A model generated the notes under the pieces. The model was not told the origin of the DNA, did not search any database, and was given only the letters and a program-made list of their open reading frames with translations. A program made the position numbers and the translations under genes. 64,000 nt of DNA. It comes from Nymphalis io. Taxonomy: Eukaryota > Arthropoda > Insecta > Lepidoptera > Nymphalidae. Positions 35,998 to 48,900 of this stretch are shown here, one piece after another; the first letter of the stretch is position 1; every line of letters starts with the position of its first letter. The stretch spans positions 6,324,001 through 6,388,000 of the forward strand of contig NC_065906.1 in the NCBI RefSeq assembly GCF_905147045.1, in the 5' to 3' direction.

Positions 35998-36611
35998 TGT
36001 CGTGCCGGGACCGATATACGTCGAGGGGAAACCTCTCGAAGTTGTTAGTGAATATACCTACCTAGGACAGATAATACAAGTCGGTAGGAACAACTTCGAG
36101 AAGGAAGCCGATCGAAGAATTCGCTTGGGATGGGCAGCATTTAGCAACCTTCGTCAAGTCCTCAAGTCGTCTATACCGCAATGTTTGAAGACGAAAGTCT
36201 TCAACCAATGCGTCTTACCTGCCATGACATACGGTGCCGAAACGTGGACACTAACTGCGGGACTAGTCCACAAATTCAAAGTCGCTCAGCGTGCTATGGA
36301 GCGAGCAATGCTCGGAGTATCTTTGAAGGATAAGATCAGAAATGAGATTATCCGGAAAAGAACCGGAGTCACCGACATAGCTTGCAAAATTAGCAGGCTG
36401 AAGTGGCAGTGGGCTGGTCACGTATGTCGTAGGACCGATGGCCGTTGGAGCAGACGAGTCCTAGAGTGGAGACCGCGAATCGGCAAGCGCAGCGTAGGGC
36501 GCCCTTAAGAAGGTGGCGGGCACCAACTGGATGCGGAAGGCGGAGGACAGGGAGCTTTGGCGCACCTTGGGAGAGGCCTATGTTCAGCAGTGGACAACGA
36601 TTGGCTGTTGA
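35998..36611 (+). pseudogene. RTE-type LINE, 3' end of reverse transcriptase ORF, broken
   Basis: The open frame 36002-36508 encodes the C-terminal part of a non-LTR reverse transcriptase: YTYLGQIIQ, FNQCVLPAMTYGAETW, LKDKIRNEIIRKRTGVTDIA, LKWQWAGHVCRRTDGRWSRR, RPRIGKRSVGRP, all typical of RTE/BovB-like elements. After GRP a small frame-breaking deletion gives a premature TAA (36506-36508). The expected C-terminus then continues in another frame (LKKVAGTNWMRKAEDRELW, YVQQWTTIGC) to TGA 36609-36611, followed by a TTGA-type short tandem tail. It is 5'-truncated, flanked by TA-rich DNA and not a host gene. Confidence 0.9.
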
Positions 36612-36680
36612 TTGATTGATATACTATATATATATTATATTATACTATATTATTATATAATATACTATGTATATATTTTC

Positions 36681-36796
36681 CACCAACCCACATTGGAGCA
36701 GCGTGGTGGAATAAGCTCCAAACCTTCTCCTCAAAAAGATTAGAGGAGGCCTTTAGCCCAGCAGTGGGACATTCACAGGCTGTTACGGTTACGGTA
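36681..36796 (+). mobile_element. SINE family A, 3' fragment
   Basis: CCAACCCACATTGGAGCAGC to CACAGGCTGTTACGGTTACG; only the 3' third of the element, 70 bases downstream of the LINE fragment in the same orientation. Confidence 0.85.
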
Positions 36797-36829
36797 TATA
36801 TTATATTATACTATATATATGATACTATT

Positions 36830-39800
36830 CTACGACTTTACATGATTAAATATCAATTTCAATCAGTGTACAGGCAAGAGATTTAGGATATTATATGATG
36901 TAAGTTTCCGAATAAAGTTCTTCTATCATTATCATCACAATATGAATAATGTTTTAAAATCATGACGAAATGCTTGAAATTTCTTTTTCTTTTTTATGCC
37001 ATAGTTACCTACGTACCATATTTATTGAGATATTAATTATGCTAATACTATGTATAAAGATTGAGCAGTTTGTTAATTGTTTGTTCAAACGAGCCAATCC
37101 TGCATCATGCGATTTTATTCTGGATCTGAAATCTATTTTTTTCGTTAGATGAATCATTTATTGGGAAAGATTAGACTATAGATCATCACGCTACGACCCA
37201 CGGGGATTTTCTAGTAACGCTTAAAGAGGGCGAAAAGAGCCCGAGCAGCTTCTCGGTAGCCAATATAACTTTGACCCTAAGAAGCGGAGCAGTGGCATAG
37301 ACGTGAACCAATCTAGCAAACTGTAGACAAGGACTCATTATGTTTACGAAACAGACATAATTTGTAAAATTTAACCACATACAATAGCTAGTTACGATAT
37401 ATTTTTCTTCGTCATAAAAAAAAAGCGTTATAAGTGCTATGCATATAGACATATATATATTACTAATGGCAAGAATTATATGTTTCAGACGATATGTCAA
37501 ATCAATATCTTTATCTATTCCTAGTTCTTCACCTCCACTTGAGGTTAGTTGTTGATAAAATAAACTACAACTGTCTCATAATGCGCTTACTTAATGAAAC
37601 TTTATTGTGAGAATTATCTGGCTTTATGTTTTGTATATTTAGTGTTTATTAACCAAATTATATAATTTTTTTCATATCGCTGCTCCATTAGTTATGGCTT
37701 TTAATAGTTGCGATACTTTGACTGATAGATAAGGATATTTTTCTATGCGTTAAAATTACAATTATTAGAAAACTAGTTCTTCCACGTGTCAGAGTGGGCA
37801 ACGCTTGATCGATGCTAGTATATAGGTAAGTTGCTCTATGTCAGCTGTAGGTACTTTATATCCTTGTCTGTACCCCTGACAACGTTTATGCAAAATATAA
37901 TTATAATCGGTTGAGTAAAATAATCCGTTAAGACGAGAAAGCGCAACAAACAAACTCACTTTCGAAGTTAATTAAGTCCAATCATATATTTGATGTTTGC
38001 AAACGATTTTGTATTCATATTTAAAAGATTTATTATTATTTATTATTCTATTTCCAACTCATTTAAAAGTTTAAAGGGACAAGACGAAGAAGACAAATGT
38101 CTATTAATTTATCTTTTAACAGAAACACAACGGCAATGATTATACTACTTTAAAATGATATTTTTGGACAATTACAGACAAAATATCTAACTAAAAACGT
38201 ATTTCATTTTCATATATATCATATACAATCATTATTGATAATTTTAATATAGCTACCATAAAATTATGTAAAAAGTTTTATAGTAGTTTTATAATACCTA
38301 CTATAAAATTATGTAAAAAGCTTCGTAGAAATAGGTCCGATCTATAAGTCTTCAATAAAATTTTATCCACCTTATATAAATGTATCGATACTATATATAA
38401 AATTAAAACAAAACAAATTAAACAATCAATTAATTCAAGATTGAGTTTTATTTAAATTTATTTAAATCAACGGAAATATATTTAAATTTCGGAAACTATA
38501 AATTCAGCTAATTGAAATAACATTGTAATAAAATTCGTTGTAATACTTGATTCGATTTCATAGTTAATTAAGACTTATTTCCTCTCGTGTAGCTAAATCA
38601 TTCAATCCGTTTTCCGATTTCGTTTGGCCTTCTGGATAAATAATTTCTGATTATATCTATTATTTATTAATAATGGCAGGCTGGCAGGCATTGGAAATAT
38701 TATATACGTATTGCATTGATAACCTCTTGTCTATTAAATATGAATAAATTGATTGCCTATTCAATTATATTAATAAATATATTCAAATAATTTATTTTTA
38801 TGTAATTATCGATTTATTTTTCATAAATGAATATTTAATTATATCAATGAGTATTATTAACGATTATCAACTTTGAAATTAAATAATATGACTAATAAAA
38901 ACGTGTCCGTCTTAAATTACCTACTATGATTGCGTAGAAATAATTTAAGTAAAGTTTTAAATAAGTATAAAGTGAAATTTGAAATCATATAAAAAAACAA
39001 GGATAAAAATAAAACATAAAACCAGAAACAAAAATAATTTATTGAGACGCATAAAAAACATAGAAATATATATAGGAATACCAAGTGATCAAAACATTTA
39101 TTAAAAAAAATACAGTTAAATACGTAAAAATTACAAATCTTAAATATACATACTACCTACGTTAGGTAAAAAATTATGAATTTATAAAAATATTTAATTA
39201 GTTAAGTATGGCGCTTACTATTTTTTTGTAGATTAAATATTTCTTACAGATACATAATAATTTATGAATATTAAACAGAATCCTTAAGCTATAACATGAC
39301 TATTTGAAGTAAGGAATAATAAATAACTTTCGTAATAGAATATTAATTTACATATAAAGAAAAAGTTACATAATTATTTTAAATTCTTGTTCAATATTTC
39401 TAGTAGTACACGTACTATGAAATGAGATTACAATGCAAGGCCGTATAAGGCTTCCCCCGCACTTGTGGACCTAACTATACTTGACCTAATCGTGTGCTAC
39501 TTACTTATTCTGTTAAGTTCCACTGACAATTCTTGAACGTTACATATTAATTTTAAAAAAAATGTCACATACCTAATTTAAAACTTTGAAACGTTTATCT
39601 TCTAACACATTCGTATGTGTATATGTATTTGTAGCTATTGTGTTTCCCATTGTTAAGTAGGACGGCGATTGTGATCAATGCTAAATAGACCAATCTAAAC
39701 GTACAATAGAAACAACATACTTGTTGTAATAAGATTAGGATAATATAATTCCAATTATGGACAATCTTAGGGTATATTTATTCATAAAGAAGTAATGTTA

Positions 39801-41100
39801 AGCATTTATGGATTACTATAATTATTTAGCTCAGTTATTTCCAGTTTAGGGTTTCCCACGACAAAAGTCTACTGAATTATTAATTGAGAGTTAATTGATT
39901 TGTGGGAAACTGTTTTACTAAATGAAACATTAAATTCAGTTCATATGCGTTTCTTATTTTTTATTGCTTTTCCAATGATACCTATGTATTTAAAATTTAA
40001 ACGTGAAATAGTGTTGTGACGCTTTAACGACAACATATCGATATTAATTGTTTGGTTTAAAACGATCAGATGTTTTGATGAGGTCACTATTGTTAAGAGT
40101 CACGGACGAACAAATTCTATTATTACGACGTTGTTTAACAGACTATATAGCTAATCATGGCATCCTTTCGTAGAAACCTCAGTGACTCGAACGCGTAACT
40201 TTGTAAGAAATTCAAGGTCTTACAAGAATAGTACAGAAGTGTGAACAGGAGGGAGCTACAATGTTTATTGCTTCTATAACGTACCGCTAATTATAACTCG
40301 GCCAATACTTCGCTATCTTACAATGTAACATATGTCAGCTGTCAAATTCTTCGTTTTTCATAAATCTAGGCCAGTGGTTATTTCCAATTAAATAAGACAG
40401 GGCTAAAAATTAACAGTCGCGTCTCTAAAAAGGTGCTAGGCAATATTCAATATTAGCTGATTTGTGTCTCTTAATAGATACTTCATTTATCATAATTTCT
40501 GAAAAATCTAACAGTTAGATATTGCAATTTTTATTTCAAAATATTTCTATTATTCACTTTGAAGTTTGAATATTTTTAACATATAAATGAGCGCCAAGTT
40601 AAAAAAAAGGTGACAAAAACTATTAATTTTGTAGTTAAAACGAATTGTACATCTGCCTGCCTGAATTAATCCGGCACTACGTCTATATAGTTTCTTTCTT
40701 ATGTTTCGATAGCAAGACAATGCCAGTCAGTTGTATGTCCTGCCACTTCTTTATCTTAGGATAAAAAAATTAAAGAAGAAAAAACTAAACTACATATGAA
40801 AAATAATAATAACTACTTATATAAAACAAACATAATAAATTCAAAAAACATTTATAATAATAACACAAAACAGGTTTTTATCGTTCGTTAAAGTAATACA
40901 AATAAATGATAACTAATACAATAAAATATAATTAAAATGCATAAATACTGATTAAATTAAAGTAATAAGCGAAATATGAGAAACTTTCGTTTAGAAATAT
41001 AAGTAAATTAAATTATTTGAAATATTATCAATTAAAAGTTTACAATTAATATTTTATAATGTTATCTCATATTAGGCGAAACAAATACAACTAAATAAAA
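36830..41100. other. AT-rich gene-poor stretch
   Basis: No exon with family resemblance. A partial family C-type end lies at about 37790-37975 (CTGTACCCCTGACAAC, CGGTTGAGTAAAATAATCC, AGCGCAACAAACAAACTCAC). A roughly 45-bp duplication occurs at 38262-38325 (TAAAATTATGTAAAAAG twice). Confidence 0.5.
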
Positions 41101-43399
41101 ATAATAATAAAACACTAATTAAAATATAGAAAGTTCAAAAATAAAATGATAAAATTAAAAAGCACTTTTCAGTTTGTAACAGTTTATAGAACTGGTAACA
41201 GCATATTCCGAGTGGCAGGTAAGATGCGACGCAACACGTCACGGGGTGTCGTACCAGATAGTGCATTTACAGTGTCAACTTTGCTATAATGCAAATTGTC
41301 GCTTGCTTTGCAAACGCACTCCTGGCACGAACCCCGAAACGTACTCAAAACTTCGATATCGATTGTTCACGCGTTAAGTCACTAAATCGTCTATGCACAG
41401 CACTAATGTCCCCTATATTCACTTTCAAATTATATCGTAGTGATGTTACGAAAAAGCGTGAGTTAGTGAATGAATTGAGAAGTTAGTTACAGGGAATGAT
41501 ATTTAGGACTAAATATCACGTAACCATTACCAAGCGTGTACACTAATTAATATTTTATTGGCACAATGACTGTCACCTTAGCTGATCGACGTTGTTCGTT
41601 TATTATTCATAGAGCGGCATTTGATTAGTACGAGTAGTTAACGTGTCAAATGCTAATGCATTAAGTACAAAATAAAACGATAGCTTTGTTTGTAAATTGA
41701 TTAAGAAACATTGTGTCATCGTTCGTGGCTTATTTGGACGTAGTATAAAAAAACGAAATAGAAAGCAAGGGAAAGTGTGAGTTATCGAAAGAATAATATA
41801 AATATATAAAAAAGTGCCTAAATTACATGAAATGTAGCATTTTCTCTCAGCAATGATACTTGTTTCTTTTTTCATTTTCTCATACGTTAATTTGCCATGT
41901 GAAGTATAACACAATGAATGAAAACCAATTTATTATTGTGTACTCATTAGGTTCTTTGGTCATCGGTCATGAGATGTCGTCATTCGGCATAGATCAAAGT
42001 AGTAACTAGAAAAAAATTGCTCGTTACCATTGCAATTGATTTAGCTTTGTTACTGAAATTAATCTATTTATTCTCAATAATTCTTAAATTATTGAAATAT
42101 TTATATTTTAATGAAAAATATGTTTTATTAAGAATAAACATTTTTAAAGCAAATGATTATTCATATTTATTAAACGTCACAATGTCGTGACGTAAGTCTA
42201 AAGGAAACAAACATTATCAATTGACACGTGTAAAATATACGATATGACAAAGTTACGTATTTATTTATTATATATTATATTTATATACAAACAAATTAGA
42301 ATGAACATCGAACTATTTACTTTAGTTTTCTTTCTAACGATGTGAATAAATGTAGCTTGATCGTGTGAAAAAAGCGACGGCATTGTGTAGACAACTATGG
42401 AGCATTAAAGTCAATTGTTTGTAATTATTACGCGTTATTAGAGGCGAGTTTCGCTTGGCGAGTTTAGACAAAGGTGAGCGCTAGCGCAAGTAGGCCAGAC
42501 CGGCCTTGCCTCAGACTGACATAGTCCTCTATCCACCGAGTTAGGCAATGGGATAAATCGAAATCATATATTACAAAAAAACCTTCAATAACAGAAATCA
42601 AAAATAGGCTTCAATGTTTTAAATGTACGTAAAATAAGTACTAGATGAAATAATTCGATTATGAATTGGGAAATCATTACAGAGTTTACTTAACAATCGA
42701 TTAAATTTAAAGTCGCAGTGAATAAAACCTCGTAAATCGGGTTCAATGAGAATGGGGATACGTATTAATGACTGTTATAATATAGAAAAAATCCATGTAA
42801 TTTAAATACACGTGTTGCATGTCGAATGACATCATGTTGGTTATTCCCCGAGATGCAACTTCATTCTTTGAATCATTAGATGTTTTTTTTTCTTGCAAAT
42901 AAAACGTTCTAAGCGAAGCATTATTTTTAATGTTACACTGACAACGATTCTATGTGGCCTAGGCCGATTGCATTACAGGATTACTGCCGATCGCCCACGC
43001 GTTGCTCACGGTGCATTCTGACGTAACACATGTACGTTGGCTGGCATTGCACGTTAGCCACTATTGCAGCCGGGATCTAAGCTGAATGTTTGAAATGTAT
43101 AATATCCTTTTATAAACCAAATTACAAATATCTTGAAATAATCAATATCGTAATATTTAATATCGTTATCGTTATATATTTGGGCGTGCAATTAGAATGA
43201 ACATTAATTACTTTTCCACATAAATATACTTTCAAAAAATCACCCTGTTCGCGTACTGTTACGTCACGCTCGTACGATACTTTGAAAGTGTAGCGTAATC
43301 GTATTAAACATCAAGAAAGTAGGACAAATATTTGGCTCCCCTGAGATAGATAAGTTGCATTGTGCAATTGAATACGAGTCCCACATGATAAATTGGCAT

Positions 43400-44750
43400 T
43401 CTCCTTGATTCCATTCTACACTATTGAAACGTCCTTGAATACATGGGCCGCGTTAGAACGAACGGGTGCCGGTTAGAATGTCATAGTTAGCGGTTATAAA
43501 TTATAAAGCGATGTTACTTTTACTGGTCGATTGCACACGAACGGTTAGCGAGCGGTCGGAAGCGGCACGGTCTAACGAACACTTTCCCTCTTAACGTCAC
43601 ATCCCCAAGTTTCGACATGCTTTATAAGATTTGTCACGATATTTGCAATATTTTTTGTGGGAAATAGTTTATGTGTGGAAGATACAAAACTAAGATTAGT
43701 AAATTATTAGTGCATATGAAAATCTTTGCTGCTGTTTATGAAAGTTTTTTTTATATATTGATGTCTTGCACTGATACAGGATAAATACTTTAATCGTAAT
43801 GCAGTCTTGAGACAGTCGCGGCTGATTTGAGCGCGTTGGGCGCGTTATATTATCATGGCAAGTACTTTATGCTAAATGTCATAGTGTCAGCGTAGTTTGC
43901 ATTCCGAGTGCGACCCACACTTTATCATATTTTATGCAAATACCAAGCCAAGCAAAGCATCTATAAAAGAACACATAATGAAATTATTTTGGATAGTTAG
44001 CATGCATTAAGCTTCAATGAAAAAAATAATCAAACAGAACACGTGACGGTCGTAATGCAACATTGCACGTGCTTATCTAAGTACTCATATACAGGTAGGG
44101 GTTGCGAGTCGCGAGTCAGTCTCGCGACGAGGTCGTCTAATTATCTAGTTTAAAATAATCCCGCTGTAGGCGGAGACTTGCGCAACACTCAATTCCAACG
44201 TTCTAGAAGCGACACTGACACGACACTAGGGGACACTTCACTGGAGTCCACGGAACGTGCAGAGGCGGCGCGCGCGGCCGTACCACTGCGACGCGTTCCA
44301 CTTTTCCTTCCGGCGCGCAGCGGCGTGCGAGCGGTCGCGAGTTGGCAGCGGCACGCCTTGCATAACCGCCGGTTTCGCAAAGCGGTCGGTGCAGCGAGCG
44401 GCTTGAAATACGCCGCACCGCTTCGACGCCGATAGCCGGCCGACTTGCGCGCTTGACGAAACCACCGACAACCAGCCTCCGTCACCGACGCCCGCCGTTG
44501 CACGCAGTCGCCCGCCGCGCCATCCATGCCTCGTGTCTCACCTGTTGCGGTTCTCACCCCACCATTTCTTCGTCTGATTTCACGCGTATCACTTTCGCCT
44601 GCATGCGAGCTCGCTTTCATCCTCAACACATCCACGCAATCATGTGAATTTACGTAGAGAGCGTAGTTATATGTGCACAGAGAATATATTTTGTGGTACC
44701 GTATGCCACACGGGTGAAAGATAAGCGCGCGCGTTACCAGATGCATCTTT
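43400..44750. promoter_or_regulatory. CpG/GC-rich island, candidate promoter and 5' exon
   Basis: GC content and CpG frequency rise sharply against the AT-rich surroundings, peaking at 44160-44560. Open frames on both strands (up to 185 aa on the minus strand, 44189-44746) are Arg/Ala-rich and resemble no protein; such frames are expected in GC-rich DNA. On the minus strand CAACAG|GTGAGA gives a strong splice donor ending an exon at 44542. On the plus strand ATACAG|GTAGGG lies at about 44093. It fits a promoter with a non-coding first exon of an unidentified gene; direction not settled. Confidence 0.4.
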
Positions 44751-46734
44751 AACTAGGTCACCGTACACTCTGCCTGCTCGATTGCGTGATTATAGAAGCT
44801 TGGATTACGTCGGGTTATATATTGTTACGGGATTGTTTTGCTGCGTTTTGTTTAAATAGGTAGTAAAATAGAGTAATAGGTCTCACTCGTTAAGCATGTA
44901 ATAAGCTCAATGTTCTCGGTTACAATAATGTCGCCGCGGGCCTCGAGCGCCACAAATAGATGCTCCATTTCGACGTCCACCCTACCGCGATAAGCGAAAA
45001 CATTGCAGGAACATTTCTATTTTATATTTAGGATTTAACTGCTTTACTCGCAGTAAACAAATTATTATTTTGAATTTGAGAAACACTCGTTTAGATCTAT
45101 TTACAAGCGAACCATTTCGAACGCGATTCAGTGTAAATCAAACTGATCTAATCAATTTATTTACGTATAGACTCGACCAGTACTGGGATAGTTATTTAGC
45201 AACGCGTCTATTTCTGTTTGAGATGGATGAGTATAGAAGGTTTGTGTGACACGTTAGCCTAATATCGTTCATATGAGACTAAAGTAACCTCGCGTGGTCA
45301 CTGGCTGGCTTGTTGGTTAAACTGATAAAATAATATTTTAGTGGTTGGCTAGCGGGTTTACAATGTACTATGCGTCAAGGCCGCCTGACTCACGCGTCTC
45401 TCCTGCGCCCGCGCAGCGAGTCATAGATGCTACACGCATGTGCACTCGCTATTTATTGCACTTTGTGTATCTTACTTTAACTAATATAAAAACGATTACG
45501 TTAACTAATTTTTATCCAAGTTTTTATGTACTGAGTTTATATTTAACCTTGCAAATGATAATTAAATATTTTTGCTAGCAATTAATATGTCTAGCAAATA
45601 ATTTTATAAAGATTAAAGAAGCTATTGACTTATTATTGAAACATTTTCTGTTTTTTATATAATATTCTTCGTTTATAATGATAACTTTTAGACGATTTAA
45701 AAAGTAAGTAAAGAGATAATTTTTTAAAAAAAATTAGTAATTAATAAATATTTTCAAAGATTAATATTTATATATACATCAACAAAACGAGTAAATAAGC
45801 ATTTACTCTATAAGATTTTATATAAGAAACTATTGTCAATACTATATAGAGAAAGAGTAGTTCGCGAAATATGAAAGTGTACTAACACAGACAAATAAAG
45901 TGATAACTACAAATAATATATACTTTCTAAAAATATTTTTAAACAATGAGCTGGTTAGTTATATTTCGTTTGAATATTTTAAAAAACCCATTTGTCATAG
46001 TACATTATTTCCCGGTATTTAAATCAGAATCCCAGATAGTTTATTTTAATATTAAAAGAGCGAATCCTTTTATTAATCTGTTTACCGTTAATAAAAATAA
46101 AAAAAAACATCGATACTGAAAATATTTTCCTTAATAATTCGAAATAAGTTTCTCACGTTATTATTGAAAACATTATTATTGCCATCATTTTTTACTTTTT
46201 TATCCTTTCCACTGAGGATTAAGGTGTACTTTAGGACTGCTGGGACAGCGATTCGTGGCATTTAGCTCACTTACAGAATATACGTAAATGGATTTTGTAA
46301 GTTTATATTTATTTTAGATGAAATGTTTCATTCTATCTTTGATTGAAATCATTGTCAATATTGTCAATAGTTATATATATTTATATTTTAGAATTTTATA
46401 TATAGAGAATTGCTATATTATTTAATGTGTTATTGTCTTGTATTCGTAGTTTAAGTCTCCAATGTATGTAAAATCTCCATTTAAAAAAATCTTTAATAGT
46501 TCAATTGAAATATTCGTTATTATTATACATAAACTTCATCAATTATATAATTTGAATTACAAATTGTTTATTTATTTAAAATTGTATTTATTTAGAGTAA
46601 AAATAATTCTTAGTCGAAATTCGCTTCACGATACATCTAAATAAAAATGAAACCCGAACTCAATAACTGGTGAGTTGGCAATAAGTGGGACGCTATTTCA
46701 TTATTGAATGCCTATTGATGCACTCTATTGCCAA

Positions 46735-46855
46735 TATCGCTGACTTCCTGCATCCCGGACCGCGGGGCGGGGCCGAGGAGAGGGGGAGCTGGCAAAGCGC
46801 CCAAGGACGCATCTAGGCGACCTAGGACTCGCGGTCAAGGACAATTCGGACTAAG
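46735..46855. promoter_or_regulatory. GC-rich island with Sp/KLF-type GC box
   Basis: A short block rich in G and C in AT-rich DNA, with GGGGCGGGGC at 46764-46773, a good Sp1/Buttonhead-type site, and a purine-rich run after it. Function inferred from sequence only. Confidence 0.35.
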
Positions 46856-47764
46856 TTAGTATTTACAAAATCTTATTGTTGTATTTTTTTTTTGGAATTT
46901 ATGATTGAAATTTGAACAATTTAGTTTCGTATTGTTTGACTTTAGCGCTAAGACAAGAAAGGAACGAAGAAACTGGGCTAGCTCAATTTCCGAGCTGAGG
47001 CCTTAGAGTGGAGGCCGCTCGCCATTCATTACATTCCACAGGTGGCTTGGCAAAGATGTTCGACATCTTTCGACATGATTTACTATAAAATTGAAGTGCA
47101 ATTTTAATTATTAAACTTTGCAACGCTGCTGTTATACTTTCTACGGATTTGCGAAAATGTTACAAAAACAGGTAATGACATCGCGTGTCTCGTCGAGGCG
47201 TATCGTGAATTACAATGGCCAGGGCGATCACCGACGTTACGAAATGATTTAGAAAGTCGAGCCACGGTCAATGGTCCCGCCAGCGAAAGTTTAGTATGGT
47301 GTGTAGCTCGCTTTAAATGCGTGCCGAGTTTCGCAATAAGATGCACGCTCATATGAGTTGCGTGTAAGATGAAAGTGATAGCGATTACCATCCATGGTAA
47401 CGTGACCTTTGGGATGGAAAATTTTAAAATTTTAATATAATGTTTTTTTTTTAATTATTGTTTAAAACAAATTGTCAATTAACGTATAAAATGAGAACTA
47501 TTGTATTCTGTGTAGATATATTAATAAATGATATAAATATTGTAGCTTTATACAGTAGTCATTGATGACAACATACAATAATATAAGTGGGTTGTGTACG
47601 TTTGATTTATGAAGGTAAATAGACTTACCTAATCGTGCTATTTTGCGATAAAATTATATTAAACAAACTATTAGTTATACAAAAAGTTCAGATTTATCAG
47701 TAACACGCGATGGGCAATGTGTTAAATGTCAATCAATACGACGGACGATTCGAAAATAATTGAA

Positions 47765-47995
47765 ATGGAGGACTAATGAAAACTCGGTGGGGTTGGGTGG
47801 GCGGAGAAATGATTCGTGTGGGCCGATATGCAACAAGCCCGGGACCTGGAGGTCCGGGTGCACCTGCGCGATCCGCTTGTAATTTATTGCATCACCCCGC
47901 ACCCCGCTACCGCCCGCCCTGCTCCTACCTCCCCACTCACACCCACCGACGACCTTCGGAGTTGCATCCCTGGCCAAATGCCAGATGCAGCATAC
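47765..47995. promoter_or_regulatory. GC-rich island
   Basis: About 230 bases of GC-rich sequence with several C-runs. Overlapping open frames on both strands show no family resemblance. The segment CATCCCTGGCCAAATGCCAG has the look of a conserved non-coding element, but this needs comparison with other genomes. Confidence 0.3.
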
Positions 47996-48210
47996 CTCTT
48001 TATACATTTCATAACATCTTAAATTATACCACAAACTATTGCACTCACTTTAAAGTATTCAAGTGAGATATTAAACATAACATTATATAATTATGAACAA
48101 TACTTGATTTAATTTTGAAAAATGTTAAGGAAATAACTATTACTTTATACTCTATAAAATACTGTAGAACTATTAAAATTAATCAGATAATGTTGAAAGG
48201 TTGTTATCAA

Positions 48211-48240
48211 AGGGGTCGGGGGAGTGAGGGGCGGGGCGGG
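48211..48240 (+). promoter_or_regulatory. G-quadruplex-type motif with GC box
   Basis: Five G-tracts (48212-48215, 48218-48222, 48228-48231, 48233-48236, 48238-48240) with loops of 1-5 bases meet the usual G4 pattern and include GGGGCGGGGC. Second such GC box within 1.5 kb. Confidence 0.5.
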
Positions 48241-48419
48241 TCGAGGCTGCTGTTTACCGCAGCTACAGATCTAGATCTCCTCCCTTCCATTGTCGTTAAG
48301 GAAATATTACTCCTCGGATTTTCCCTGAGCAAACCTACATACAGTACCTTCACACACGAGTGAACTGACAAAGGACGACAGATACGTCACTGACTTTAGA
48401 ATCGAGCCAACACGTGAAA

Positions 48420-48900
48420 ACGCTTCGGTTGTCAGTACCCATGGGTAACATACATTACGACTGGTTTAATGCAACAGCACCGTAACCGAGGAATGTGAAC
48501 GGTGAAAGTAGCCTCGTCCGCTACCGAGAAAAAGAGTTTTCCACACGGTTTCACCTCGCGCAACAGGTGCGAACGCGGCTATATGTACTACACTGCTTGT
48601 TTGTATATAATAAAAAAAACGTATTAACTAAAAATGGAAGCACGAAAACGGAGTAATAAGTAAAGACAGAGTGCACGGGGGCGTTAACGTTGCATTGCAC
48701 GGCGTAAAACGCGCGCACTATCGGAGGCGCGGCAAGCGACTGTGAGCTGCACCGAAATAACTGCTCATTGCAGCCCGGCCGTTCGATGCAACACCCCTCC
48801 CCCTCCCTCCAGGTCACGGCTGCAGGTCGTCATGGCGATGGAAATGAGCCTCTATCGATCCAGCTGTTGCTTCGAAGTCCCAGTTGTCCTTGAACTTCAG
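48420..48900. promoter_or_regulatory. CpG-rich block with E-box and GCCAT motifs
   Basis: Raised CpG content, an E-box CAGGTG within GCGCAACAGGTGCG at about 48560-48572, and GTCATGGCGATGG at about 48830 (Pho/YY1-type core ATGGC). Probable regulatory DNA; factors are guesses from short motifs. Confidence 0.3.

Noticed and set aside
36002..36508. Host gene encoding a 168-aa protein
   Set aside because: The sequence is the C-terminal end of an RTE-type reverse transcriptase and is frame-broken.
44189..44746. 185-aa minus-strand open frame
   Set aside because: Composition-driven, no recognisable domain, contains a strong splice donor; treated as a GC island, not as a protein gene.
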